Origin: Deltaproteobacteria bacterium
GTDB lineage: Bacteria > Myxococcota > Myxococcia > Myxococcales > Anaeromyxobacteraceae
Reading direction: 5' to 3'
Length of the DNA: 64,000 nucleotides
NCBI GenBank assembly: GCA_016214955.1
Contig: JACRMN010000022.1
Coordinates: 62,001 to 126,000 of the forward strand
The position numbers were made by a program, and so were the translations under genes. The notes under the pieces are model-generated. The model was given only the letters and a program-made list of their open reading frames with translations, did no database searches and had not been told where the DNA came from. Of the stretch, positions 1 to 8,000 are shown piece by piece (positions within the stretch are counted from its first letter, which is position 1; each line of letters begins with the position of its first letter).

Positions 1-64
1 TTGTCACGGAGCGGACAGGAGGGCGCCCGTCGGGGCGCCGGCGAGCCGCCAGCCGCGAAAAACC

Positions 65-93
65 TTGACCTTTCGCGCCTGTTTCTTTAGATT
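65..93 (+). promoter_or_regulatory. Putative sigma70-type promoter of the Fic-fold gene
   Basis: TTGACC (65-70) and TAGATT (88-93) are separated by 17 bases in a locally AT-rich stretch, unlike the GC-rich surroundings. This places a start site near 100 and a leader of about 75 nt before the ATG at 177. Called by eye; the -10 is imperfect. Confidence 0.4.
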
Positions 94-176
94 CCGCCAT
101 CCCCGCCACGGCGGGTTATTTTGTTTGTAAATACGCGGCCTTACGCTTGTGGCGAAGGCACGAGAAGAGGGCAGCG

Positions 177-944
177 ATGCGCAGCCGTTACGTCGACGTG
201 GATGACGCCTCCGAGGATTTCCGCGAGCTCCTCGCGGACGAACCCGAGATCGCCAAGGATTTCCTGGTCCGGTACGAGCTCTCCTGGCTCTACCACGACT
301 GCGCCCTCGAGGGCGTCGTCCTCTCGAACCAGGAGCTGGCCATGGCACTCGCCCGCCAGCCCGTGGCCGAGGCCACCTCGGTCAACCTCTTCCGCGAGGT
401 CCAGAACCACAAGGCGGCCATCGACCTCGTCCGCGCCGAGGCGGCCGGCAAGAAGCTCCGCATCAACCTGACGCTGGTGAAGAAGATCTACGAGACGCTG
501 GGCGCCGGCATCGAGAGCAAGGCGGTTGCCGAGTACCGCAAGGAGATCCCGCTCCACCGCGCCTACTTCCACGAGATCGCCCAGCCGGCCAAGATCGCCT
601 TCCAGCTCGGAAAGGTGCTCGACGCCTGCGATTCCTCCGACTTCCGCGCCCTGCACCCGGTCCAGCAGGCGGCGCGCATCGGCCACGGCTTCATGCAGGT
701 CTACCCCTTCACCGAGAACTCCGGGAAGGTGGCCCGCATGCTGTCCAACCTGGTGCTGCTGCACAGCGGCTACCTGCCGTGCGTCATCCACGCCACCGAC
801 CGGCAGCGCTACTACGAATCGCTGCGCGGCGCCGAGACGGTCCTGCGGGAGCTGATGCTCGACTCGCTGGGCAACGCCCTCGCCAACGGCGAGAAGTACG
901 TCCGCGAGGCCATGGCCCACCGGGCCAAGAAGGCCGCCCGCTAG
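177..944 (+). CDS. Fic/DOC-fold protein with degenerate catalytic motif
   Basis: This 255-residue protein has the layout of a Fic domain. Fic enzymes transfer AMP or related groups to target hydroxyls using a motif HxFx(D/E)GNGRxxR. Here the matching segment, near residues 176-187, reads YPFTENSGKVAR. The catalytic His is Tyr176, the GN pair is NS and the first Arg is Lys, while Phe, Glu, the second Gly and the last Arg are kept. That predicts loss of normal AMPylation, so it may be a pseudoenzyme or have changed chemistry. The ATG at 177 is preferred over TTG at 147 because GAAGAGG lies just upstream. It stands alone, followed by a hairpin and then nfo on the same strand. Fold assignment is moderate; activity is unknown. 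Confidence 0.6.
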   Translation: MRSRYVDVDDASEDFRELLADEPEIAKDFLVRYELSWLYHDCALEGVVLSNQELAMALARQPVAEATSVNLFREVQNHKAAIDLVRAEAAGKKLRINLTLVKKIYETLGAGIESKAVAEYRKEIPLHRAYFHEIAQPAKIAFQLGKVLDACDSSDFRALHPVQQAARIGHGFMQVYPFTENSGKVARMLSNLVLLHSGYLPCVIHATDRQRYYESLRGAETVLRELMLDSLGNALANGEKYVREAMAHRAKKAAR

Positions 945-989
945 CCGATACCCCTTCGGGGTGATATCGCCCGCCCTCCCGGGGGAAGA

Positions 990-1018
990 CGGGCCCGCCA
1001 TGGCAGCCGGCGGGCCCG
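990..1018 (+). terminator. Hairpin between the Fic-fold gene and nfo
   Basis: Ten-base perfect arms (CGGGCCCGCC / GGCGGGCCCG) flank a 9-base loop just after the stop codon at 944. No T-run follows, so intrinsic termination is only suggested. Confidence 0.4.
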
Positions 1019-1037
1019 TGGTGTATCAACCCCCCCG

Positions 1038-1862
1038 ATGATCCTGGGAGCGCACGAAGGCGTCGCCGGCGGGCTCTCGACCGCCTTCGCCCGGGCCGAG
1101 GAGGACGGGGCCGACGCGCTCCAGATCTTCACCAAGAGCGCCCGCGGCTGGGCCGCCAGGCCCCTCGAGGCCGAGGAGGTGGAGCGCTTCCGCAAGGAGG
1201 CCAGGCGGACCCGCAAGCCGGTGGCAGCCCACTCCTCCTACCTCATCAACGCCGCCTCCGGCGACGCGACCATCCGCAGGAAGAGCTGGGCGGCCCTCGC
1301 GGAGGAGCTGGGGCGCTGCCGCGACCTGGGCATCCCGCATCTCATCTTCCACCCCGGCGCCAACCCCGACGTCCCGGCCGGGGTGAAGCTGGCTGCCGAG
1401 GGCATGGCCCGGGCGCTCACCGAGGTCGGGGGGCCGGTGAAGCTCCTCGTCGAGACCACCGCCGGCCAGGGCAGCTCGCTCGGCTGGCGCTTCGAGCAGG
1501 TGGCCGGCATCCGGGCCGCCGTCCCGGGGGCCCTGCGCCGCCGGGTGGGCGTGTGCGTGGACACCTGCCACCTCTTCGCCGCCGGCTACGACCTGCGCAC
1601 CGCCGAGGGGTATGCGTCCACCTTCCGCGAGCTCGACCGGACGGTGGGGCTCGAGCACGTGAAGGCCTTCCACCTCAACGACTGCAGGAAGCCGCTCGGC
1701 TGCCGGGTGGACCGGCACGAGCACATCGGCGAGGGCGAGATGGGGCTCGAGCCCTTCCGCTTCCTGGTGAACGACCAGCGCTTCGCCGATCACCCCGCCT
1801 TCCTGGAGACCGAGCTGCGCTTCAAGGAGAACCTCCAGGTGCTCCGCTCGCTCCGCCGATGA
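1038..1862 (+). CDS. nfo: Endonuclease IV (AP endonuclease)
   Basis: This 274-residue protein is a typical-length endonuclease IV, which cleaves 5' to abasic sites in base-excision repair using three zinc ions in a TIM barrel. Visible metal-ligand segments include HPGAN, VETTAGQG, CVDTCHLFAAGYD and, near the C-terminus, HLND followed by DRHEHIGEGEMG. All are intact, so the enzyme should be active. Its stop codon overlaps the ATG of the next gene (ATGA at 1859-1862), implying translational coupling with the DHH phosphoesterase. Confidence 0.93.
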   Translation: MILGAHEGVAGGLSTAFARAEEDGADALQIFTKSARGWAARPLEAEEVERFRKEARRTRKPVAAHSSYLINAASGDATIRRKSWAALAEELGRCRDLGIPHLIFHPGANPDVPAGVKLAAEGMARALTEVGGPVKLLVETTAGQGSSLGWRFEQVAGIRAAVPGALRRRVGVCVDTCHLFAAGYDLRTAEGYASTFRELDRTVGLEHVKAFHLNDCRKPLGCRVDRHEHIGEGEMGLEPFRFLVNDQRFADHPAFLETELRFKENLQVLRSLRR

Positions 1863-2968
1863 CCGCCTCCCCGCCCCCCCCTGCCGCGCGCCGGCCCCGC
1901 GCTCCGCGCCGCGACGCCCGCCGCGCCGCCGCCGACCCCTCGGCCGACAGGCTGACCCGCATCCTGCGCTACGCCCGCGGCCACCGCCGCGCGCTGGTGC
2001 TGACCCACGACTTCCCCGACCCTGACGCCCTGGCCTCGGCCGTGGCGCTGGCCCACTTGCTGGAGCGGCTCGCCGGCGTGCCCACGGTGGTGGCCTACGG
2101 CGGCATCGTCGGCCGCGCCGAGAACCGGGCGCTCATCCGCGTGCTCAAGCTGCCGGTGGTGCCGGTCTCGCGGGTGGACTTCGACGAGCACGACCTGGTG
2201 TGCATGGTGGACACCCAGCCCGAGCAGGGCAACCACTCCCTGCCGGCCCGGATCTTCCCCGACGTGGTCATCGACCACCACCCGGAGCGGCCCGAGACGC
2301 GCCTGGTGCCGGTGGCCGACGTCGGCCGGCCCATGGGCTCGACCTCGACCCTGCTGGCCGGCTACTTCCGCGCCGCCGGGGCGGTGCTGCCGCCGCGCAT
2401 CGCCACTGCGCTCTACTACGGCATCAAGGCCGACACCCGCGACCTGGGGCGCGAGACCACGCCGCAGGACGTGGCCACCTACCTCTGGCTCTTCCCCATG
2501 GTGGACAAGGAGGCGCTGGTGCAGGTGGAGCAGCCGCGCCTGCCGCCGGACTACTTCCACCTCTTCCACGCCGCCATCGAGCGGGTGCGCATCTACGGCC
2601 ACGGCGCCGTCTGCGACGTGGGCGAGGTGTACGCGCCCGACGTGGTGGCGGAGGTGGCCGAGCGCTTCCTCTTCCTCGACGGGGTGAAGTGGTCGCTGGC
2701 CTTCGGGAGCTACCGCGACAACCTCTACTTCAGCCTGCGGGTCACCGACCGGCGCCAGAACGCCGGCCGGCTCATCCGCGACGTCATCGAGAAGAAGGGC
2801 GGGGTCGCCGGCGGTCACGGCTCCATGGCCGGCGCCCGCGTGCCCATGCGCGGCCTCAAGCCGGCGCGGCGGCGCGCCCTGCGCCGCGAGCTGACGCGGG
2901 CCTTCCTGGCCGCCTTCGGCCAGCGCCGCCCGCGGCGCCCGCGGAAGCTGGTCTCGGCCGGGCCGTGA
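1859..2968 (+). CDS. DHH-family phosphoesterase (NrnA-like)
   Basis: This 369-residue protein has the two-domain plan of DHH/DHHA1 phosphoesterases, which degrade nano-RNAs, cyclic-dinucleotide breakdown products or pAp. The DHH domain shows THDFPDPDALAS near residue 47, a metal-binding MVDT segment, and the family signature VIDHHPE. A later DTRDLGRETT carries another conserved Asp. The C-terminal DHHA1 substrate-binding glycine loop is GGVAGGHGSMAG. The first 30 residues are Ala/Arg/Pro-rich and probably disordered. It overlaps nfo by four bases and the cysteine desulfurase by four bases (GTGA). Whether its main substrate is oligoribonucleotide or pAp cannot be read from the sequence. Confidence 0.85.
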   Translation: MTASPPPPAARRPRAPRRDARRAAADPSADRLTRILRYARGHRRALVLTHDFPDPDALASAVALAHLLERLAGVPTVVAYGGIVGRAENRALIRVLKLPVVPVSRVDFDEHDLVCMVDTQPEQGNHSLPARIFPDVVIDHHPERPETRLVPVADVGRPMGSTSTLLAGYFRAAGAVLPPRIATALYYGIKADTRDLGRETTPQDVATYLWLFPMVDKEALVQVEQPRLPPDYFHLFHAAIERVRIYGHGAVCDVGEVYAPDVVAEVAERFLFLDGVKWSLAFGSYRDNLYFSLRVTDRRQNAGRLIRDVIEKKGGVAGGHGSMAGARVPMRGLKPARRRALRRELTRAFLAAFGQRRPRRPRKLVSAGP

Positions 2969-4104
2969 CCTACCTCGACCACAACGCCATCACCCCGATG
3001 CGGCCCGAGGCCCTGGAGGCGGTGCGGGCAGCCCTCCCGGTGTACGGCAACCCCTCCTCGGTGCACGCCGCCGGCCGCGCCGCCCGCGACCTCCTCGACC
3101 AGGCGCGCGAGCGGGTGGCCCGCGCCCTCTCGGCCCGCCCGGCAGAGGTGGTGTTCACTGCTGGTGCCACCGAGTCGGCGGCCCTCGCCATCCGCGGGGC
3201 CCTGGCCGCCGCGCCACCGGGGCGCAGCGAGCTCGTGGTCACGGCCGTCGAGCACCCCTGCGTCCACGACCTCGCCAGGTTGCTCGCCGCCGGCGGCACC
3301 GCGGTCCACGCCGTGCCCGTGGACCGCGAGGGGCGGCTCGACCTCGACCGGCTGCGCGCGGTGGTGAGCGACCGCACCGCGCTCGTCTGCGCCATGCTCG
3401 CCAACAACGAGACCGGGGTGCTCTTCCCGGTGGGCGAGGTGGCCGCCGCCGCCCGGCAGCACGGCGCCCTCTACTTCTGCGACGCCGTCCAGGCGGTGGG
3501 GAAGCTCCCGCTCGACCTGCGCACGCTGGGCGCCGACATGGTCGCCCTGTCGGGCCAGAAGCTCGGCGGCCCGCGGGGCGCGGGCGCGCTGCTGGTGCGC
3601 GACGGCGTGCGGCTCTCGCCCTTGCTGGGCGGACACCAGGAGCGCGGCCGCCGCTCCGGCACCGAGAACCTGCCCGGCATCGCCGGCCTCGGCGCCGCCA
3701 TCGAGGCGGCCACCGCGCGGCGCGACGAGGAGATGGCGCGGGTGGGGGCGCTGCGCGACAGGCTCCAGGCCGGCCTCCTCGCCGCGGTGCCGGGCGCGCG
3801 GGTGAACGGCGCCGGCTCGCCGCGCCTCCCCACCACCCTCTCCATCACCTTCCCCGGCGCCGACGGCGAGGCGCTCCTCATGGCGCTCGACCTCGAGGGC
3901 GTGTGCGCCAGCGCCGGGGCCGCCTGCACCTCCGGCTCCACGAGGCCCTCCCACGTGCTCTCGGCCATGGGGCTCACCGTGGACGAGGCCCGGGCCACGC
4001 TGCGCCTCTCGCTGGGCTGGTGCTCGGCCGCCGAGGACGTGGACCGCGCCCTCGCCCTGCTGCCGCCGCTGGTGGAGCGGGTGCGGAGGGCGATCGGGGC
4101 GTAG
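2965..4104 (+). CDS. Cysteine desulfurase (NifS/IscS family)
   Basis: This 379-residue class V PLP-dependent enzyme releases sulfur from L-cysteine for Fe-S clusters or thiolation. The N-terminus TYLDHNAITPM and GNPSSVHAAGR are typical. The PLP lysine is K199 in SGQKLGGPRGAG, and the persulfide-forming cysteine is C321 in GAACTSGSTRPSHVL, so both catalytic residues are present. The GTG start overlaps the stop of the DHH gene, which puts it in a three-gene coupled run with nfo. No IscU or IscA gene is adjacent, so its dedicated pathway is unclear; NifS and IscS cannot be told apart here. Confidence 0.92.
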   Translation: MTYLDHNAITPMRPEALEAVRAALPVYGNPSSVHAAGRAARDLLDQARERVARALSARPAEVVFTAGATESAALAIRGALAAAPPGRSELVVTAVEHPCVHDLARLLAAGGTAVHAVPVDREGRLDLDRLRAVVSDRTALVCAMLANNETGVLFPVGEVAAAARQHGALYFCDAVQAVGKLPLDLRTLGADMVALSGQKLGGPRGAGALLVRDGVRLSPLLGGHQERGRRSGTENLPGIAGLGAAIEAATARRDEEMARVGALRDRLQAGLLAAVPGARVNGAGSPRLPTTLSITFPGADGEALLMALDLEGVCASAGAACTSGSTRPSHVLSAMGLTVDEARATLRLSLGWCSAAEDVDRALALLPPLVERVRRAIGA

Positions 4105-4647
4105 CACGTCGAAGCGGCGCGGGCCTCCGGGCCTTCACCGTCCGTCCTCGCGCCCGCCTCCGTGGCGGGCTTCCGGGCCTTCTTCCCCGTCCTCGGCCCG
4201 CGTCTTCACGGCTTCCGAGGGGGCGGCGGGCGCCGTCCGCTGCAGCCGGGCATCGCCGTGCGCCACTGTGAGCGCCCACCTCGCCATCTCGGCCGTGGCA
4301 CGACCGGCGATGCATGCCGCTCCGGGCTGGCGGCGATTCCGACCGCACGCGCGGCTCCTCCGGGCGGGGAAGAAGGCCCGTACGCCCGCGCATCCTGTAC
4401 GCACCGCCACACAGCCACACAGCCGCGCAGCCGCGCAGCCGGCGCGCCGGCCGGAGGCGCCTCCGCAGGGCGCAAGGGAGCACCTTCCATCCGCGCGGCT
4501 CGCGTGCCCGTCCGCGTCGAGCAGCCCACCGTGGCGCGGCAATGCCGATGGGCAACGCGCTTCGTCCGCGCCCGGTGTCTGCGAGACGCCCCGCGCCGAG
4601 GTCGTTCGCGCGGCTTCGTGCAGCCCCCGCCCGAGGACTTGGCGCCG

Positions 4648-4764
4648 GAGGCCGGCGCGTCCGGCGGAGCGGCGTGTGCAGCACGGCAGGCGGAGGCCGG
4701 CGCGTCCGGCGGAGCGGCGTGTGCAGCACGGCAGGCGGAGGCCGGCGCGCCCGGCGGAGCGGCG
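4648..4764. repeat. 45-bp tandem repeat, about 2.6 copies
   Basis: Units begin at 4648, 4693 and 4738, each starting GAGGCCGGCGCG. The first two copies are identical over 45 bases; the third changes one base early (T to C) and breaks off after about 27 bases, at GGAGCGGCG. The unit length is a multiple of three, so it reads in phase as a 15-residue repeat, but no credible gene carries it. Confidence 0.85.
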
Positions 4765-4808
4765 CCCTTCGACACCGGGCCTGCTTCGCAGGCCCTCCGC
4801 TCAGGGCG
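4763..4808. repeat. REP-like palindromic element with nested hairpin
   Basis: An outer inverted repeat CGCCCT (4763-4768) / AGGGCG (4803-4808) encloses a perfect inner hairpin GGGCCTGC-TTC-GCAGGCCC (4777-4795). The ends (CCCTTCGACA ... GCTCAGGGCGAACGG) resemble a short palindrome that is scattered through many GC-rich proteobacterial genomes; here an extra hairpin sits in its centre. It lies between convergent genes and could also act as a terminator. Confidence 0.6.
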
Positions 4809-4819
4809 AACGGGGTTCT

Positions 4820-5251
4820 CTAGCGGCACGCGTCGGCGCGCGTCGAGCCCACGGGCGCGAGCAGCACCTCGAGCTCGAAGCAGAACCTGTCCTCAGGAAC
4901 GCAGGGCCTCTGGCTGACGCCTGCGGGCACGTCCTCCGACCGGATGGGCACCCGGCAGGCCTGGTAGCCGTCTGCGGAGATGGTGGCCACCGGTAGGCCG
5001 TCCGGGCGGACGAACGGGAGCGGGCCCATTCCTCCGAACCGGTAGATGAGCTGGAGGAAGCCGTCCGCATCCGTCTGGGCACTGACGGCCGCGCCGTTCA
5101 TGGGCCGGAGCGGCACCACCTCGACGCGCGCACCCTGAAGCGGCGCGACCGTCTCGCCCAGGGCGCCGCGCACGGTTCCGCGGATGCGGTACTCGCCGTC
5201 GTACACGCAGCCCGAGAGCAGGAGGGCCGCCACCACCGGCGCCGGCCGCAC
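4820..5251 (-). CDS. Small predicted lipoprotein
   Basis: The 143-residue product begins with a short hydrophobic signal ending in the lipobox LLSGC at about residues 11-15, so it should be a lipidated outer-envelope protein. The rest contains a segment resembling a carboxypeptidase-regulatory-like beta fold (RGTVRGALGETVAPLQGARVEV, with a later ADGFLQL and ISADGYQAC), and four cysteines near the C-terminus. The GTG start at 5251 is chosen because GGAGGGG lies directly upstream, within the end of the kinase gene, three bases away; the two genes are probably co-transcribed. No specific function is evident. Confidence 0.65.
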   Translation of the reverse strand: MRPAPVVAALLLSGCVYDGEYRIRGTVRGALGETVAPLQGARVEVVPLRPMNGAAVSAQTDADGFLQLIYRFGGMGPLPFVRPDGLPVATISADGYQACRVPIRSEDVPAGVSQRPCVPEDRFCFELEVLLAPVGSTRADACR

Positions 5252-5253
5252 CG

Positions 5254-6162
5254 CTACCCCTCCGCCCCGAACAGCCCGCGCACCACCGCGGCGATGGCCA
5301 GCTCCGTCCCGATGTGCGGGTTGTAGCGCCCCTCCAGGAGCGAGGCGAACTCCGCCGCCGAGCCGAGCCTGTCGGCCGGCCCCAGGGCCCGCAGCACCAG
5401 CTCGTCCATCTCGAAGGGGATCTCCGGGCGCAGGCTCGAGGGGGCGCGGCGCTCGCCCGAGAGGATCTTCCGCGCCACCTCGCGGGCGTCCGGGCCCATG
5501 AACGCCGGCTCGTTGGTGAGCAGCTCGAAGAACAGCGCCCCCAGGGCGAAGACGTCGGTCTGCGGCCCCACCGGCTCGCCGCGGAGCTGCTCCGGCGAGA
5601 GGTAGCGGATCTTCCCGTAGGCCGCCTGCCCCTTGCCCTCGCCCGCCGCCCGCGCCACGCCGAAGTCGCCCAGCTTCACCTCGCCCAGCCGCGAGATGAA
5701 GACGTTCTGCGGGGAGACGTCGCAGTGCACGATGCCCAGCGGCTGGCCCCGGAAGTCCCGCGAGCGGTGGGCGTGGTGCAGCGCCTCGGCCAGCACCTGG
5801 GCCAGGTAGGCGGCGAAGTCGATGGGCAGCAGGATGCTCCGCGAGGCGCAGCGCGAGAGGATCTGGCGCAGGTTGCGGCCGTCCACGAACTCCATGGCGA
5901 TGAACGGGCCGCTGTCGCACATGCCGGCGTCGTAGATCTCGACGATGTGCGGGTGGCGCAGGCGGCTGGTCACCATGGCCTCGCGGCCGAAGGCCCGCAC
6001 CTGCTCCGGGTCGCTCGCCACCTCGGGGAGGAGCAGCTTCAGCGCCACCACCCGGCCGGCCTTCGGCCCCCCGGTGCTCCGCGCCTTCCACACCTCGGCC
6101 ATACCGCCGCGCCCGAGGAGCGACTCGATCTCGTAGCCCGGCACCCGGCGCGCGCCGCTCAC
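5254..6162 (-). CDS. Eukaryotic-type serine/threonine protein kinase
   Basis: This 302-residue protein is a complete Hanks-type kinase catalytic domain with no transmembrane segment, so it is probably cytosolic. The glycine loop GRGGMAEVW is near residue 18, the ATP lysine is K42 in VALK, the catalytic loop is HCDVSPQN with D148 (HCD in place of HRD), the metal site is D166 of DFG, and the activation segment ends in SPE rather than APE. The HCDxSPxN/SPE form is common in myxobacterial kinases. The C-terminal 30 residues add no sensor domain. It is coupled to a small lipoprotein gene downstream and follows a TPR gene with a 37-base gap, which may be a partner. Substrate unknown. Confidence 0.9.
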   Translation of the reverse strand: MSGARRVPGYEIESLLGRGGMAEVWKARSTGGPKAGRVVALKLLLPEVASDPEQVRAFGREAMVTSRLRHPHIVEIYDAGMCDSGPFIAMEFVDGRNLRQILSRCASRSILLPIDFAAYLAQVLAEALHHAHRSRDFRGQPLGIVHCDVSPQNVFISRLGEVKLGDFGVARAAGEGKGQAAYGKIRYLSPEQLRGEPVGPQTDVFALGALFFELLTNEPAFMGPDAREVARKILSGERRAPSSLRPEIPFEMDELVLRALGPADRLGSAAEFASLLEGRYNPHIGTELAIAAVVRGLFGAEG

Positions 6163-6199
6163 CGGGCCCCCCCCCGGGCCGCCGGGCGCCGCGCCCCGC

Positions 6200-7036
6200 T
6201 CACATCCGGTCCCGCAGCGCCCGGTACTCGCGCGTGGTCCGCAGCGACGACAGGTCGGAGTCGCCGTCGATGCCCTCGGCGGTGGCGTAGCCGTTCATGG
6301 CCGCGATCTGCAGGTAGCGCAGCGCCAGCGTCCGCTCGCCCTGCAGGGCGTAGACGCAGGCCATGTTGTAGTAGGCGTCGCCGAAGTCCGGGTCCACCCC
6401 CAGGGCCTTCTTGTACCAGCCCAGCGCCTGGGCGAGGTCGTTGCGCATGCGCCAGGTGACGCCCACGCCGTTGTAGGCCTCGGGGATGCCGGGGTCGGCC
6501 TCGATGGCCTCGAGGAAACGCTCCCGCGCCTTCTCGAAGGCCCCCTCGTTGAGCCAGGCGGCGCCGTCGCGCAGGAGCTCCCGGGCCCTGGCCCGGCGCG
6601 CCTCCCGGTCGGTGGCCGCCGGCGGGGGCGGGGGCGGCGGCGCGGTGCGCGCCCGGGTGAGGGTGATGCCGCCGTTCTTGCCGAGCGGGGTCTTGCAGCT
6701 CGAGGCCTTGAGGTGGACGGCGCCGGAGAGCTTGCCCTGCCCCACCAGGAGGAGCGCCGTGCCCCACTCCTCGCCCGGGCAGCCCGGACCTCGGGCGCAG
6801 ACGCGGAGCTGTCCCGAGAGCGAGTCGTCGAGGAGCGTGGCCTTCAGCACCGCGGCCCCTTCCTGGAAGCCGCAGGCCGCCGAGCGCTCGGCCAGCGTGC
6901 CGGTGACGGCGGCGCCGTCGCGGGCGACGCGGATGCGGCCCAGCGGCGAGTCCCAGAGCCCGGCGGCGTCGGGGGGCGCGGCGGCGCCGGCCGCGACCGG
7001 GGCGATGGCTGCGGCCAGGAGGAGGGCGCGTCGCAC
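6200..7036 (-). CDS. Secreted TPR-repeat protein with N-terminal beta domain
   Basis: The 278-residue product has a signal peptide (MRRALLLAAAIAP, cleavage near residue 20). The next 110 residues form a lipocalin/DUF2147-like beta domain starting with AAGLWDSPLGRIRV. A run of eight prolines follows near residue 135. The C-terminal half holds about three tetratricopeptide repeats, including FLEAIEADPGIPEAYNGVG and YKKALGVDPDFGDAYYNMA. TPRs mediate protein contacts, so this may be an envelope scaffold. It lies 37 bases upstream of the kinase gene on the same strand, suggesting an operon. DUF2147 similarity is by eye only. Confidence 0.7.
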   Translation of the reverse strand: MRRALLLAAAIAPVAAGAAAPPDAAGLWDSPLGRIRVARDGAAVTGTLAERSAACGFQEGAAVLKATLLDDSLSGQLRVCARGPGCPGEEWGTALLLVGQGKLSGAVHLKASSCKTPLGKNGGITLTRARTAPPPPPPPAATDREARRARARELLRDGAAWLNEGAFEKARERFLEAIEADPGIPEAYNGVGVTWRMRNDLAQALGWYKKALGVDPDFGDAYYNMACVYALQGERTLALRYLQIAAMNGYATAEGIDGDSDLSSLRTTREYRALRDRM

Positions 7037-7083
7037 GGGCCGAATCTTATCGCAACGGAACCGAGGTCCTCGCTCGGGGTCGC

Positions 7084-7112
7084 TTGACTCCTGTCGGTCG
7101 CCTGGTTACGAT
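7084..7112 (+). promoter_or_regulatory. Sigma70-type promoter upstream of 6S RNA
   Basis: TTGACT (7084-7089) and TACGAT (7107-7112) are separated by exactly 17 bases, one of the best housekeeping promoter matches in the window. Transcription would begin near 7119, about 50 nt before the closing stem of the 6S RNA, implying a precursor with a 5' leader. The leader has a GAAATC/GATTTC inverted repeat near 7121-7137. Confidence 0.6.
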
Positions 7113-7169
7113 CCCCATCAGAAATCTTCGTGATTTCGGATGTTTGTCGCTCTTTGGCGCACATGCAGC

Positions 7170-7365
7170 CTGCCCCCTGCCGGGTTCGTGATTCGGCTTC
7201 GAGTCGTTTGGGCCGACTTTGTGAAAAGAGGAGCGCCCGGCCGTCTCCATGCGCAAGCTCCCATGCAGCGAGGGAGAAGCCTACGGAGCACGGCATCTCC
7301 GGGTGCCCCACCTGCTAAACGCAGGTCCAAACAACCGAGCCACACGGCCTACGCGGGGGGCTTTT
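7170..7365 (+). ncRNA. ssrS: 6S RNA
   Basis: 6S RNA mimics an open promoter and binds the housekeeping RNA polymerase; its gene typically lies just upstream of the 5-formyl-THF cyclo-ligase gene, as here. About 190 nt fold into one long imperfect hairpin. GCCCCCTGC (7172-7180) pairs with GCGGGGGGC (7353-7361) to close the molecule. Inner arms GCGCCCGG / CCGGGTGC, CCGT / ACGG and CTCC / GGAG pair nearer the apex. A small hairpin ACCTGC-TAAAC-GCAGGT lies on the 3' side of the central bubble, a known 6S feature. A T-rich run (7362-7370) follows as terminator. The exact 5' end is uncertain because the promoter predicts a longer precursor. Confidence 0.82.
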
Positions 7366-7396
7366 CTTTTCTCCGGCGCGAGCCGACCTTTCCCTG

Positions 7397-7966
7397 ATGA
7401 CCGCCGACGCCAAGACCGCCCTGCGCCGGCGCGTGCTCGCCGCCCGCAACGGCCTCTCCGCCGCCGACCGCGAGGAGCGCTCGCGCGCCGTGGCCGAGCG
7501 GGTGGCGGCGCTCCGGGCCTTCGAGGAGGCGCGCAGCGTGGCGCTCTACGCCCCGCTGGGCGCCGAGGTGGACACCGCCGAGATCGAGCGGCGCGCCCGC
7601 GCCGCCGGCAAGCAGGTGGCCTGGCCGCGCATCGGCGCCGGGCGGGTGCTGGGCTTCGCCTGCTGCGCCCGCGACGAGCTCCGGCCCGGGCCGCGCGGCG
7701 CGCTGGAGCCGCCGCCGGGCTCGCCGCCGCTCGAGGCCGGCGACCTCGACCTGGTCTGCGTGCCCGGCGTGGCCTTCGACTCCGCGCTGCGTCGCCTGGG
7801 ACGCGGCGGCGGCCACTACGACGCCACGCTGCCCGCCGCCTGGCGGGCCCGCAAGGTGGGGCTGGCCTTCGAGGTCCAGATCGTCGGCGCCGTCCCCGCC
7901 GAGCCGCACGACGCCCCGGTCGACCTGGTGGTCACCGAGGCGCGCGTGCTCCAGCGGGCGGGTTGA
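7397..7966 (+). CDS. fau: 5-formyltetrahydrofolate cyclo-ligase
   Basis: The 189-residue product matches the usual length of this enzyme, which converts 5-formyl-THF to 5,10-methenyl-THF with ATP. The start MTADAKTALRRRVLAARNGLS and the C-terminal nucleotide/folate motif GRGGGHYDATL are characteristic. The gene follows the 6S RNA, as in many proteobacteria, and probably shares its transcript by readthrough past the T-run at 7362-7370. The next gene starts 34 bases downstream. Confidence 0.9.
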   Translation: MTADAKTALRRRVLAARNGLSAADREERSRAVAERVAALRAFEEARSVALYAPLGAEVDTAEIERRARAAGKQVAWPRIGAGRVLGFACCARDELRPGPRGALEPPPGSPPLEAGDLDLVCVPGVAFDSALRRLGRGGGHYDATLPAAWRARKVGLAFEVQIVGAVPAEPHDAPVDLVVTEARVLQRAG

Positions 7967-8000
7967 CACCACGGCGCGTCCGGGCTTTGCTCCGCCCCCC

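Larger units (their letters stand above)
4105..4819. other. Long intergenic region with repeats, no convincing gene
   Basis: About 715 bases separate the convergent cysteine desulfurase and the minus-strand lipoprotein. Several frames stay open, but all give low-complexity Ala/Arg/Pro-rich proteins with no start signal or recognisable domain. It holds CACACAGCC/GCGCAGCC-type short repeats near 4410-4440, a 45-bp tandem repeat and a nested hairpin, listed separately. Confidence 0.6.

Noticed and set aside
1-120. Start of an open frame on the minus strand at 4-348
   Set aside because: Low-complexity Arg/Pro-rich product that reads against the Fic-fold gene, with no start signal.
4162-4917. 251-codon plus-strand frame containing the 45-bp repeats
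   Set aside because: It has no ribosome-binding site, an Arg/Ala/Pro-rich product with no domain, and overlaps the end of the well-supported lipoprotein gene on the other strand.
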